Assembly: GCA_036377055.1 (NCBI GenBank) | Contig: DASUZD010000006.1 | Span: 1 to 13,866, forward strand | Reading direction: 5' to 3' | Length of the DNA stretch: 13,866 nucleotides | Source of the DNA: DASUZD01 sp036377055 | GTDB lineage: Bacteria > Actinomycetota > Thermoleophilia > Gaiellales > Gaiellaceae | In this document: piece after piece, positions 1 to 6,000 of the stretch | Layout of the letters: the number at the start of each line of letters is the position of its first letter | Position numbering within the stretch: the stretch's first letter is position 1 | Notes under the pieces: generated by a model | What the model saw: the letters and a program-made list of their open reading frames with translations, nothing else | The model's database searches: none | Told to the model about the DNA's origin: nothing | Position numbers and translations under genes: made by a program

Positions 1-110
1 GGGGCCGTGCCGTACATCGGGCACTCGACCCGTCCGACCACGCGGCCACGGCTGTCGGCGACGATGTAGCCGGCCGTCCTGCGCAGGTCGAGTGCGAGCG
101 CGCTGCTCAC
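1..110 (-). CDS. PRC-barrel-like small protein, N-terminal part only (cut by window edge)
   Basis: A minus-strand frame opens at a GTG (108-110) and stays open to the window edge, giving 36 residues. The visible part reads VSSALALDLRRTAGYIVADS and then continues RGRVVGRVECPMYGTA. The 'GYIVADSRGRVVGRVE' segment looks like the first strands of a PRC-barrel-type domain, which is found in small actinobacterial proteins that bind partners or RNA. The assignment rests on this short stretch only. There is no Shine-Dalgarno, but a TAGCCT hexamer lies 7 nt upstream of the GTG, which fits a leaderless transcript. The gene lies on the same strand as the P-loop ATPase gene ending at 189, separated by 78 AT-richer bases, so it probably has its own promoter. 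Confidence 0.5.
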   Translation of the reverse strand, partial: MSSALALDLRRTAGYIVADSRGRVVGRVECPMYGTA

Positions 111-117
111 GTACCTG

Positions 118-123
118 AGGCTA
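118..123 (-). promoter_or_regulatory. Candidate -10 box TAGCCT for the partial gene at 1-110
   Basis: Read on the minus strand, 123 to 118 is TAGCCT, matching TANNNT, and ends 7 nt before the GTG start. That places transcription initiation at or next to the start codon. The -35 region is not recognisable. The same hexamer precedes the PPOX gene at 10451. Confidence 0.4.
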
Positions 124-140
124 TTCGCCGTGTGAAAAGA

Positions 141-165
141 AATCCTGCCTTCGCGAGTAAGGATT
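141..165. other. Short inverted repeat in an AT-richer intergenic gap
   Basis: AATCCT at 141-146 is the reverse complement of AGGATT at 160-165, with 13 bases between them. It lies in the gap between two minus-strand genes. The local sequence (121-200) is about 48% GC by hand count, far below the surrounding genes. There is no T-run, so terminator function is doubtful. It could equally be part of the -35 region of the gene starting at 110. Confidence 0.25.
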
Positions 166-188
166 GTGTTAGCGGTTGCGGCAGTGGC

Positions 189-668
189 TCAGTTTGAATT
201 TGGCGGGGGGTCGAACAAGGCCAGCTCGGCGGCATCGGGCGCCTGGAAGACGTGTAGCCACCCGTCGAGGTCAACGCGGCGGATTGGGCAGCTGTCCCAG
301 GGTGGCTGTGAGTTCCGGGCCTGGATACGCCGCCAGAGCTCGTCGGCTGGCACGTCGAGGTAATGCAGTTCGACGCCGACACCGAGGTCACGGGCCGCGG
401 ATCGCATCTCGTCACGTTCGCTCCGCGTCCAGAGCCCAAAATCCAGGACGACGGCCAGGCCGAGGCGCAGGATTTCTTGGGCGAGGTTCCAGAGCTCATG
501 TTCGACCTTCTCCCTGGTGGGCGTGTCCCAGGGGCTGGAGCCGAGGGCCGTGAGCCATTCATCCTTCGTGAGGCGCACGGCGCTCCGGTCCGCTGCTAGT
601 TGCGTTGCGAGTTCGGTCTTACCCGCCCCGGGCAACCCGCAGGTGAGAATCAGCCGGGCCTCGCTCAC
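189..668 (-). CDS. P-loop ATPase/kinase-like protein (AAA_33, zeta-toxin or phosphotransferase-like)
   Basis: This is a 159-residue single-domain P-loop protein starting at GTG (666-668). Walker A is GLPGAGKT at residues 11-18, directly after a hydrophobic strand. A Walker-B-like strand AVVLDFGLW follows at about 72-80. The segment LDVPADELWRRIQARN near 104-119 is typical of the LID region in small nucleotide-, polynucleotide- or antibiotic-kinase-like proteins. Such proteins transfer the gamma-phosphate of ATP to a small or nucleic-acid substrate, which cannot be read here. No antitoxin partner is adjacent, so a toxin role is unsupported. No clear Shine-Dalgarno precedes the GTG. The gene is about 65% GC in sampled lines, against about 75-80% in the kinase gene nearby, so recent acquisition is possible. 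It lies 43 nt downstream of the DUF2269 pair on the same strand and may be co-transcribed. Confidence 0.85.
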   Translation of the reverse strand: MSEARLILTCGLPGAGKTELATQLAADRSAVRLTKDEWLTALGSSPWDTPTREKVEHELWNLAQEILRLGLAVVLDFGLWTRSERDEMRSAARDLGVGVELHYLDVPADELWRRIQARNSQPPWDSCPIRRVDLDGWLHVFQAPDAAELALFDPPPNSN

Positions 669-711
669 GCGCTTAGTCCAGGACTTCTGCGAATGCCCAC
701 AGGAGGATCGG

Positions 712-1176
712 CTATGAGCCCGGCTTGGTCGTCATTGCCCACCAGGCGACTGCGAGCGCGGCCAGGTAGAAGGAGGCGAGGCCCACGACGATCGCTCCGC
801 TCGTCGGTCGCAGGTCGCCGGCGTGCGTTCGGCGGCTTGCGCGCCACGCGAGGGCGGCGAGGGCGATCACGACGAGGGCGCCGATGTCGGAGACCGCGAA
901 GCCGACGCCGACCCAGTCCGAGTTCTCCGCGAACTTCTCCTTGGACAGGATCCATTGCGCGCCCACGCGCATCACGACGAAGGCCGGGGCGACCACCGCG
1001 AGGAGCGTGCGGAGCGCGAGGCGCGAGAGCAGGGCAGCGTGCTGCGTGCGGCGGCGGGCGCCGACCGCGAGCACGATGGTCGCGAAGACCCCGCCGACGA
1101 GCGCGAATGCGCCGATCAGATGGACGAAGAGCGGGAGGTCCCAGCCGTTCGGGCGCACGAAGGCGAGCGCGCTCAT
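712..1176 (-). CDS. DUF2269-like integral membrane protein, second of a tandem pair
   Basis: This 154-residue hydrophobic protein has about four predicted membrane segments, near residues 14-38, 53-75, 90-112 and 127-148. The first segment contains LFVHLIGAFALVGG, which matches the same place in its upstream neighbour (LLFAHVTGAFCLLGG), so the two are probably diverged paralogues. It ends in KPGS, and the neighbour ends in KPGA. The ATG (1174-1176) overlaps the neighbour's TGA in an ATGA, so translation is probably coupled and the two products may act as one complex. DUF2269 members have no established biochemical function. The conserved His in the first helix could be a ligand, but that is speculation. 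The frame remains open upstream of this ATG in antisense sequence. The ATG was chosen for the overlap and for the onset of similarity. Confidence 0.75.
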   Translation of the reverse strand: MSALAFVRPNGWDLPLFVHLIGAFALVGGVFATIVLAVGARRRTQHAALLSRLALRTLLAVVAPAFVVMRVGAQWILSKEKFAENSDWVGVGFAVSDIGALVVIALAALAWRASRRTHAGDLRPTSGAIVVGLASFYLAALAVAWWAMTTKPGS

Positions 1177-1658
1177 GCGCCCGGCTTCCAGACCATCAGG
1201 ACGAGGATCGCCAGCATCGCCGCACCGCTCCCGTAGCTGAGCGCGAGCGAGAGTGGGTCGCGCTGCCGCGCCGCAAGCTCGGCGCTGGGAGCGTCTCCCT
1301 CGGCGGCGAGTCTCTCTGCGAGCTCGCGCGTCCGCGCGTCGCGGCGGCCGCCGGCCTCTCCGGCCGCGGAGCCGATCACCCAGAGGACGATCGCGGCGAC
1401 GATCCAGCCGTCGCCGTAGCCGTAGCTCGCCTCGTGGACGAGCCAGAGCCCGAAGACGAGCGTGAGAAACGAACCCGCGATCACGGCGACGACAGCCGAG
1501 CGGGTGAGGCTCAGTAGGAGGGCGATCTCGCTCGGGCGCTCGCGTCGGAGCGCCGCCACGTTGAACACCGCGGCCGCGACCGCTCCGCCGAGGAGGCAGA
1601 ACGCACCCGTCACGTGCGCGAAGAGCAGCCATTCGTACGTAGACACGGCGCCGAACAT
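1173..1658 (-). CDS. DUF2269-family integral membrane protein, first of a tandem pair
   Basis: This is a 161-residue protein with predicted membrane segments at about 10-34, 52-74, 84-100 and 140-157. A charged, cytoplasm-like stretch (about 101-135) rich in Arg and Glu lies before the last helix. The pattern YEWLLFAHVTGAFCLLGG near the N-terminus, the internal YGDGWIVAAIVLWVIG, and the terminal LMVWKPGA fit DUF2269 (predicted membrane proteins of unknown function) well. The start is ATG at 1656-1658. It is only 18 bp from the divergent kinase start and has no Shine-Dalgarno. A minus-strand GATTGT hexamer lies 7 nt upstream and shares bases with the kinase -10 box. The gene is followed with a 4-nt overlap by a second, more diverged copy. 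Whether the pair serves the neighbouring sensor kinase is unknown. Confidence 0.8.
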   Translation of the reverse strand: MFGAVSTYEWLLFAHVTGAFCLLGGAVAAAVFNVAALRRERPSEIALLLSLTRSAVVAVIAGSFLTLVFGLWLVHEASYGYGDGWIVAAIVLWVIGSAAGEAGGRRDARTRELAERLAAEGDAPSAELAARQRDPLSLALSYGSGAAMLAILVLMVWKPGA

Positions 1659-1670
1659 ACGGCCTACAAT
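1640..1670 (+). promoter_or_regulatory. Promoter of the kinase-cupin-ANTAR operon (leaderless)
   Basis: A near-consensus -10 box TACAAT lies at 1665-1670, exactly 6 nt before the GTG start at 1677. A possible -35 TAGACA sits at 1640-1645 with a 19-bp spacer, longer than usual. Initiation about 7 nt after the -10 would fall on the GTG itself, and no Shine-Dalgarno is present. Both facts point to a leaderless mRNA. The minus-strand reading of 1666-1671 is GATTGT, which may serve the divergent DUF2269 gene. Confidence 0.6.
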
Positions 1671-1676
1671 CGCGCC

Positions 1677-3089
1677 GTGGACGCCTCCGCGCGGCACCTG
1701 CGCCTGCTGACGGAGACGATCGCCGCCGTGAACTCGACGCTCGACCTCGAGGAGGTGCTCGCCCTCGTCGCGGACAAGGTCGCGGACGCGCTCGAGGCGG
1801 ACGCGTGCTTCGTCTACCTCTACGACGAGCGGACGGACGAGCTCGTCCTGCGTGCGACCCACGGCACCGCCGTCGCCGAGATGACTCGGAGGCCGCGGAT
1901 GAAGCCGGGCGAGGGGATCACGGGCGCCGCCGCCGCCGAGCGGGAGCCGGTCATGCTCCCCGCGAAGGCGCACCTCGACCCGCGCTTCAAGCTCTTCCCG
2001 AACCTGCCCGAGGACGAGTACGAGTCGATCCTGGCCGTGCCGATCCTCGCGCGCGAGAAGCTCGCGGGCGCGCTCAACGTGCGGACGCTGCGCCCTCGGC
2101 GCTTCTCACGAGGCGAGATCGACCTGCTCGTTGCGATCGCGAGCCAGGTTGCGCACACGATCGAGCACGCGAAGCTGTACGCGGACGCGCAGCGGCGCGT
2201 CGGGGAGCTCGAGGCGCTGGCGCGGATCTCGGAAGCCGTCTCCGAGTCGCTCTACCTCGAGGAGTCCCTCGAGGCGATCGTGAAGACGACGATGGACGCG
2301 CTCGGCGCGAGCGGCGCCGCGCTCGTTCTCGAGGACGGCGGGATCGCCTGGCCCGAAGGCCGGGCAGGTGCTTACGCGGTGCGAATGCCCCTGCGCTGGA
2401 AGCGGCGCCAGATCGGCGAGCTCGTTTGCGACCGCGACACGCCGTTCGGGGCCGACGACCGCGCGCTCCTCGCCTCGATCGCCCACCACGCCGCCGTCGC
2501 GCTCGAGCACGGACGCGCGGTCATGCGCGGGGTGCTCGCCCAGGAGATCCACCATCGCGTCAAGAACAACCTCCAGACGGTGGCGTCGCTCTTGCGCCTC
2601 CAGGCGCGGGCCGCCGGCGAGGTCGACCCGCGCAAGGCGCTCGTCGACTCGGTCAACCGGATCCTCGCGATCGCCGCCGTCCACGAGGTGCTGACCGAGC
2701 GCCGCGACGAGGAGGTCGAGCTGGGCGACCTCCTCGACCGCCTGCGCGGGATGCTGGTGCAAGGCCTCGCGGCGGGGAAGGAGGTCGACGCCTCGCTCGA
2801 GCCGATCTCGCTGGCCGGAAGTCGCGCGACGGCGCTCGCGCTTGTGTTCAGCGAGCTGTTCCAGAACGCGCTCGAGCACGGCGGCGCTTCGGTGCGGGTC
2901 GAGCTGAGCCGCCGGAACGGGCACGTCGTCCTCGCGATCGCCGACGACGGGGGCGGGATCGCGGCCGCGGGCGCCGAGAGCGGCACGGGCCTCTCGATCG
3001 TGCGGGCGCTCGTGCGCGACGAGCTCCAGGGGGAGCTGAACCTCGCGAGCGACGGCGGGCTACGTGCCGAGGTCGTCTTCCCCGCGTGA
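1677..3089 (+). CDS. GAF-domain sensor histidine kinase, HisKA_2 type (PdtaS-like)
   Basis: This 470-residue protein has no membrane segment, so it is probably a cytosolic sensor. A GAF domain spans about residues 15-165 (from STLDLEEVLALVADKVADAL onward). A second, shorter and degenerate GAF spans about 180-285. The dimerisation/phosphoacceptor motif EIHHRVKNNLQ covers 290-300, typical of HisKA_2, with H293 (the His before R-V-K-N) the likely phosphorylated residue. The HATPase domain follows, with N-box ELFQNALEHG (N397), G1 ADDGGGI (D423/D424) and G2 GTGLSIV. The start is GTG 1677, directly after a TACAAT box. An in-frame extension back to 1614 overlaps the divergent gene and was rejected. 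The stop overlaps the cupin start (GTGA), and an ANTAR regulator follows, so this kinase most likely phosphorylates that regulator, as in the PdtaS/PdtaR pair. The GAF ligand is unknown. Confidence 0.92.
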   Translation: MDASARHLRLLTETIAAVNSTLDLEEVLALVADKVADALEADACFVYLYDERTDELVLRATHGTAVAEMTRRPRMKPGEGITGAAAAEREPVMLPAKAHLDPRFKLFPNLPEDEYESILAVPILAREKLAGALNVRTLRPRRFSRGEIDLLVAIASQVAHTIEHAKLYADAQRRVGELEALARISEAVSESLYLEESLEAIVKTTMDALGASGAALVLEDGGIAWPEGRAGAYAVRMPLRWKRRQIGELVCDRDTPFGADDRALLASIAHHAAVALEHGRAVMRGVLAQEIHHRVKNNLQTVASLLRLQARAAGEVDPRKALVDSVNRILAIAAVHEVLTERRDEEVELGDLLDRLRGMLVQGLAAGKEVDASLEPISLAGSRATALALVFSELFQNALEHGGASVRVELSRRNGHVVLAIADDGGGIAAAGAESGTGLSIVRALVRDELQGELNLASDGGLRAEVVFPA

Positions 3090-3412
3090 CCTCGAGCAGC
3101 CATGCGGTCTTCGACACGGCGGCCGTCGAGGGGCGGCGCAAGCTGGTCGCACGCGAGCTTGGCGCACGCGCGATCCGCCTGAACCAGTTCGACTCGCAGC
3201 CCGGGCAGGCGGGATTCGAGCACGACGAGCGCGAGTCGGGGCAGGAGGAGGTGTACGTGCCGCTTCGCGGGTCGGGAGTCCTGCGCGTCGAGGGAGAGGA
3301 GGTTCCGCTCGAGCCGGGCCGGTACGTGCTCGTGCCGCCGGAGGCGACGCGGCAGGTCGTCGCGGGGCCGGAAGGGCTTTCGTACGCGGTGGTCGGGGCG
3401 CGGGTCGAATGA
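3086..3412 (+). CDS. Small single-domain cupin between sensor kinase and ANTAR regulator
   Basis: This is a 108-residue cupin-fold protein. Cupin motif 1 is recognisable around residues 43-64 (GFEHDERESG then QEEVYVPLRGSG), with H46, E48 and E54/E55 as possible metal ligands. Motif 2 is GRYVLVPPEATRQV (78-91), where the usual metal-binding His is replaced by R/Q. Metal binding may therefore be incomplete, and the protein may bind a small molecule rather than catalyse a reaction. Its GTG start (3086-3088) overlaps the kinase TGA, and its TGA overlaps the regulator ATG. It is thus translationally wedged between the two signalling partners and should be made in similar amounts. A role in ligand sensing or in modulating the phosphorelay is inferred from position only. 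A housekeeping enzyme role is possible. Confidence 0.8.
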   Translation: MTSSSHAVFDTAAVEGRRKLVARELGARAIRLNQFDSQPGQAGFEHDERESGQEEVYVPLRGSGVLRVEGEEVPLEPGRYVLVPPEATRQVVAGPEGLSYAVVGARVE

Positions 3413-3978
3413 GGATCCTCGTCGCCGAGGACGAGACGATCATCAGGCTCGACCTGCGCGACCTGCTCGAGCGGTCCGGCTTCGACGTCGTCGCGGAGGC
3501 CCGCGACGGCGAGGAGGCGGTAGCGCTCGCTCGCGAGCACGCGCCGGATCTCGCCATCATGGACGTGAAGATGCCGAGGCTCGACGGCATCGAGGCCGCG
3601 CGGCAGATCCTCGACGAGCGTCCGATCCCGATCGTGATGCTGACCGCCTACGGCCAGGACGAGCTCGTGTCGCGCGCCGTCGAGGCCGGTGTCTTCGGTT
3701 ACCTCGTGAAGCCGTTTCGCGAGGCGGATCTGCTGCCGGCGATCCGGACCGCGCGCGCGCGCCACGACGAGCTGACCGAGATCCGCGAGCAGGCGGAGTC
3801 GCTCGCGGAGGCGCTCGCGGCGCGGAAGTCGATCGAGCGGGCGAAGGGTCTCTTGATGGACCGCGAGGGACTCTCCGAGCAGGAGGCGTTCGCGCGGCTG
3901 CGCAAGGCGAGCCAGGTGTCGGGACGGCCGCTGCGCGTGATCGCCGAGGCGGTGGTCGCGACGCTCGAACAGTCGTAG
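3409..3978 (+). CDS. Receiver-ANTAR response regulator (PdtaR-like antiterminator)
   Basis: This 189-residue protein has a complete CheY-like receiver at residues 1-118. The acidic pocket is E7/D8, the phosphoacceptor is D52 in LAIMDVKMPRLDG, the switch Thr is T79 in VMLTAYG, and K101-P102 lie in LVKPF. A helical linker (about 115-135) leads to an ANTAR domain (about 136-187; LAARKSIERAKGLLM through RKASQVSGRPLRVIAEAV). ANTAR proteins bind paired hairpins in nascent RNA and prevent termination, so phosphorylation here probably controls transcript elongation rather than promoter choice. The ATG sits in an ATGA overlap with the cupin stop. The adjacent HisKA_2 kinase is the natural partner. I could not identify an ANTAR target (paired hexaloop hairpins) in this window, so the regulon lies elsewhere or is undetected. 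Confidence 0.93.
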   Translation: MRILVAEDETIIRLDLRDLLERSGFDVVAEARDGEEAVALAREHAPDLAIMDVKMPRLDGIEAARQILDERPIPIVMLTAYGQDELVSRAVEAGVFGYLVKPFREADLLPAIRTARARHDELTEIREQAESLAEALAARKSIERAKGLLMDREGLSEQEAFARLRKASQVSGRPLRVIAEAVVATLEQS

Positions 3979-3991
3979 GCGGCTGCATGGG

Positions 3992-4600
3992 TCAGTACAC
4001 GTAGAGCCGCTGCGAGAGGGTGAAGGACCCGTGCCAGCCGCTCCAGCTGTCCCAGTTCGAGTTCAGGCGGGCGAGGTCGCTCGGGTACGGGGCAGCCCGC
4101 GAGATCTTGATGCAGCCGAGCGAGTAGTAGTCGCCGTCGCCGTCCCAGCAGAAGCGCTCGACGTACGGCAGCGAGCCGCCGCAGTCCTGCTGGTTGTACA
4201 TGTCCTCCTCGGAGTGGATGAAGAGCTCGGTTCGGAGCGTGCCCGTGCCGCCGTTGCAGCGCTTGTCCTGGAGGCGCCACACCCGCCCCTGGATCAGGCT
4301 GCCCGCGTAGTTGTCCCAGTGGCCCCAGAGGCTGTAGTAGCCGGCCGGGAGCCAGCCGCCGACGTTGTCGTAGGCGGCGGAGTCGCACTCGTTCGTGTTG
4401 AGCCCCGACCCGGCGCGGTACGACACGCGGTTGAGGATGCTGCCGTCGAGCGTGTCCTGCCGGTAGATGGTCAGGGTCGAGTAGAGGTTCGATCCCCGGC
4501 GGAAGTCGAACGTCGTCACCGTCGCGCCCGCCGCAGCGACGGCGCACATCGACGCGGCCGTTGCGGCCAGCACCGCGAGGGCCCGAGTCCACGCGCTCAT
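3992..4600 (-). CDS. Secreted Cys-rich protein with YkuD/DUF2778-like H...S-x-G-C-I motif
   Basis: This is a 202-residue protein with a signal peptide: R6, a hydrophobic Ala/Val/Leu core to about residue 24, and likely cleavage near AAAGA-T. The mature part contains GGWLPAGYYSLWGHW (81-95), RTELFIHSEE (123-132) and YYSLGCIKIS (158-167). This order of a Pro-Ala-Gly-Tyr loop, then a strand ending in His, then S-x-G-C-I resembles L,D-transpeptidase (YkuD) or DUF2778 catalytic cores, with H129 and C163 as the candidate pair. The H-to-C gap (34 residues) is longer than usual in YkuD and holds two extra cysteines (C140, C151). Mature cysteines are 72, 115, 140, 151 and 163, so two disulfides plus a free C163 is plausible. 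Peptidoglycan or pseudo-substrate action is inference. The ATG overlaps the upstream stop (ATGA), and a strong GGAGGT lies 5 nt upstream. Confidence 0.7.
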   Translation of the reverse strand: MSAWTRALAVLAATAASMCAVAAAGATVTTFDFRRGSNLYSTLTIYRQDTLDGSILNRVSYRAGSGLNTNECDSAAYDNVGGWLPAGYYSLWGHWDNYAGSLIQGRVWRLQDKRCNGGTGTLRTELFIHSEEDMYNQQDCGGSLPYVERFCWDGDGDYYSLGCIKISRAAPYPSDLARLNSNWDSWSGWHGSFTLSQRLYVY

Positions 4601-5835
4601 CTCGCACCTCCGGTCAGGTCGTAGGCAGGCCTCGGCGCACGACTCGCAGCCACGGCCGAGCCCCGCTTGCACGTCAGCGCGTACCGGTCGCAGACGAACT
4701 GCGCCGCCGTGGCCGCGACGCCGGCGACCGGTACGTCCGCCCACCAAACGAACGTGCGGGCGGCGTCGTCGGTGAAGCGCGGCTCGTAGATCGAGCCCGT
4801 CGTGATCCGCTCGAGGTCGACGTGCAGGACCTGCTCGACCTCGATCGACGCGGCGAGGACGCGGAGGACGACGACGCCGGCGTCGCTGCTCACGAGCACC
4901 CGGTCGCCGACCCACGACCCGGGCCCGGAGACCCACGCGAGCGCTCGCCCGGTGACGGGATCCTGCGCCGACGCGAGCGGCAGCCGAGCCGCCTCGCGCG
5001 AGTCGGCGACCCCGCGGAGGCTGAGCGTCACGCCGCCGTCTCCGGGCGTGCCGACCGCGACGAGCGCCTGCCGGCCGTCCGGGCTGATGCCGATGACGGC
5101 GGCGCCGCTCGCGAGCAGGCGGATCTCGCCCGGGCCGTCGAGCACCTCCGCGTCGGCGGCTTCGGCCTCCTGCCCGCGCGCGACGATCAGCCGCCGTCCA
5201 GCCCAGCCGACGACGCGGTAGCGGTCTGGGTCCTGTGTCCACGGGACCGGCTCGGCGGTCGCGGAGCTGCGCACCACGACGTTCGCCAGGTAGGGCAGGT
5301 TCGCGCGATAGCTCGCCGGGTCGCCGCGCGCGTATGCGAGCGCTCCGTCCGCTCGCCACGACGCGCCGAAGGTGCCCGGCTCGAGAGCGCGATCGCGGTT
5401 CCCGTGTGTGTCGTGGATCCTGAGTGTCGGCGTGCCGAGCGGGTCGCCCGTCGCGATGCCCTGCTCGTCGAACGCCTTCGACCAGTCGATCGCTCTTGTC
5501 CATGTCCAGGTCCCGTAGGCGACGAGACGACCGTCGGGCGAGGGCGTCGCCACCGGCCCGTCGCCGCCGACGAGCGGCGCCGAAGCGGCGGCTGGGAGCT
5601 TCTGTCGGCCGCGGCGCAGGTCTGCGTTCGCACTCTCCGGACCCGCTAAGTCGTCGCCCGCGACGTAGACGCCGGCCGCCGTCGCTGCGCCGTCGGTGAT
5701 CTGAAGCGGTCCGCTCGGCGGGCTTCCTGCCGCGGCCGGAAAGAGGCTGACGGTGAGCGCGGTCGCGGCCACGGCGACCGCCGCGACCACGCCGAGCGAT
5801 ATGCGCAGGCGCCTGCCTCGTAAGGCTCTCCTCAC
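4597..5835 (-). CDS. Membrane-anchored/exported beta-propeller-like (TolB/WD40-like) protein
   Basis: This 412-residue protein starts at GTG (5833-5835). The N-terminus is strongly basic (MRRALRGRRLR) and is followed by a hydrophobic segment (about 11-35), giving a signal peptide or anchor. The rest is exported and beta-rich. TolB/PD40-like repeats are visible, such as TPSPDGRLVAYGTW (about 97-110), ASWRADGALAYARG and IGISPDGRQALVAVG, so a beta-propeller is likely. Two cysteines near the C-terminus (FVCDRYALTCKRG) could form a disulfide. No catalytic residues are recognised; such proteins usually act as binding scaffolds. The start is fixed by GAGGAGG, 5 nt upstream. The TGA overlaps the next ATG, which encodes the secreted Cys-rich protein, so the two are probably made together and may interact at the cell surface. 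I cannot name a family with certainty. Confidence 0.8.
   Translation of the reverse strand: MRRALRGRRLRISLGVVAAVAVAATALTVSLFPAAAGSPPSGPLQITDGAATAAGVYVAGDDLAGPESANADLRRGRQKLPAAASAPLVGGDGPVATPSPDGRLVAYGTWTWTRAIDWSKAFDEQGIATGDPLGTPTLRIHDTHGNRDRALEPGTFGASWRADGALAYARGDPASYRANLPYLANVVVRSSATAEPVPWTQDPDRYRVVGWAGRRLIVARGQEAEAADAEVLDGPGEIRLLASGAAVIGISPDGRQALVAVGTPGDGGVTLSLRGVADSREAARLPLASAQDPVTGRALAWVSGPGSWVGDRVLVSSDAGVVVLRVLAASIEVEQVLHVDLERITTGSIYEPRFTDDAARTFVWWADVPVAGVAATAAQFVCDRYALTCKRGSAVAASRAPRPAYDLTGGAR
4606..4611 (-). promoter_or_regulatory. Ribosome binding site GGAGGT for the secreted Cys-rich protein
   Basis: On the minus strand 4611 to 4606 reads GGAGGT, 5 nt before the ATG at 4600. It lies inside the end of the upstream gene. 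Despite the ATGA overlap the second gene can therefore recruit ribosomes independently, which fixes its start. Confidence 0.75.
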
Positions 5836-5840
5836 GGCTT

Positions 5841-5847
5841 CCTCCTC
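5841..5847 (-). promoter_or_regulatory. Ribosome binding site GAGGAGG for the propeller-like protein
   Basis: On the minus strand 5847 to 5841 reads GAGGAGG, 5 nt before the GTG start at 5835. It selects this GTG over the longer open frame. No TANNNT box was found upstream on this strand between 5849 and 5950, so the promoter of this operon is not identified. It may use an alternative sigma factor. Confidence 0.75.
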
Positions 5848-5981
5848 GAATTGACGCGGCGACGCGCGAGGAAGCCGGTTTTCGGCTACAGGCCGCCTGA
5901 GTTCGTCTCAACGGTGCGTGCCGATGTCGCCCGCGTCAAGGGTGCGGCAATGAACGTCACACATTCGCCACGAACGCTGGG

Positions 5982-5987
5982 TACAGT
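5982..5987 (+). promoter_or_regulatory. Candidate -10 box TACAGT for the ClpS-like gene
   Basis: TACAGT lies 13 nt before the ATG at 6001, predicting initiation near 5994 and a leader of only about 7 nt without a Shine-Dalgarno. No clear -35 is visible. The divergent gap 5836-6000 otherwise holds only the ribosome site of the minus-strand operon. Confidence 0.4.
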
Positions 5988-6000
5988 CAAATCGCCGACG

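Noticed and set aside
189..668. Zeta-toxin half of a toxin-antitoxin pair
   Set aside because: The P-loop protein is compatible with the fold, but no small antitoxin gene lies next to it on either side, so a TA system is not supported.
675..685. Small dyad AGTCC-A-GGACT just upstream of the P-loop ATPase start
   Set aside because: An 11-bp symmetry is too short to call an operator without conservation data. The nearby TGGACT hexamer also fails the TANNNT pattern, so no promoter is claimed.
1805..3412. A 535-codon plus-strand frame ending with the cupin
   Set aside because: Everything before 3086 is the +1-shifted reading of the histidine kinase (Arg/Ala-rich, no motifs). Only the cupin part after GTG 3086 is real.
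3992..5911. A 639-codon minus-strand frame covering both envelope genes
   Set aside because: Only its last 202 codons (from ATG 4600) look like protein. The upstream part is Arg-rich out-of-frame sequence opposite or alongside the propeller gene, so there is no fusion.
5950..6000. Longer ClpS starting at ATG 5950 or further upstream
   Set aside because: The added residues show no family similarity and would include the TACAGT box within the coding region. The ATG at 6001 gives normal ClpS length.
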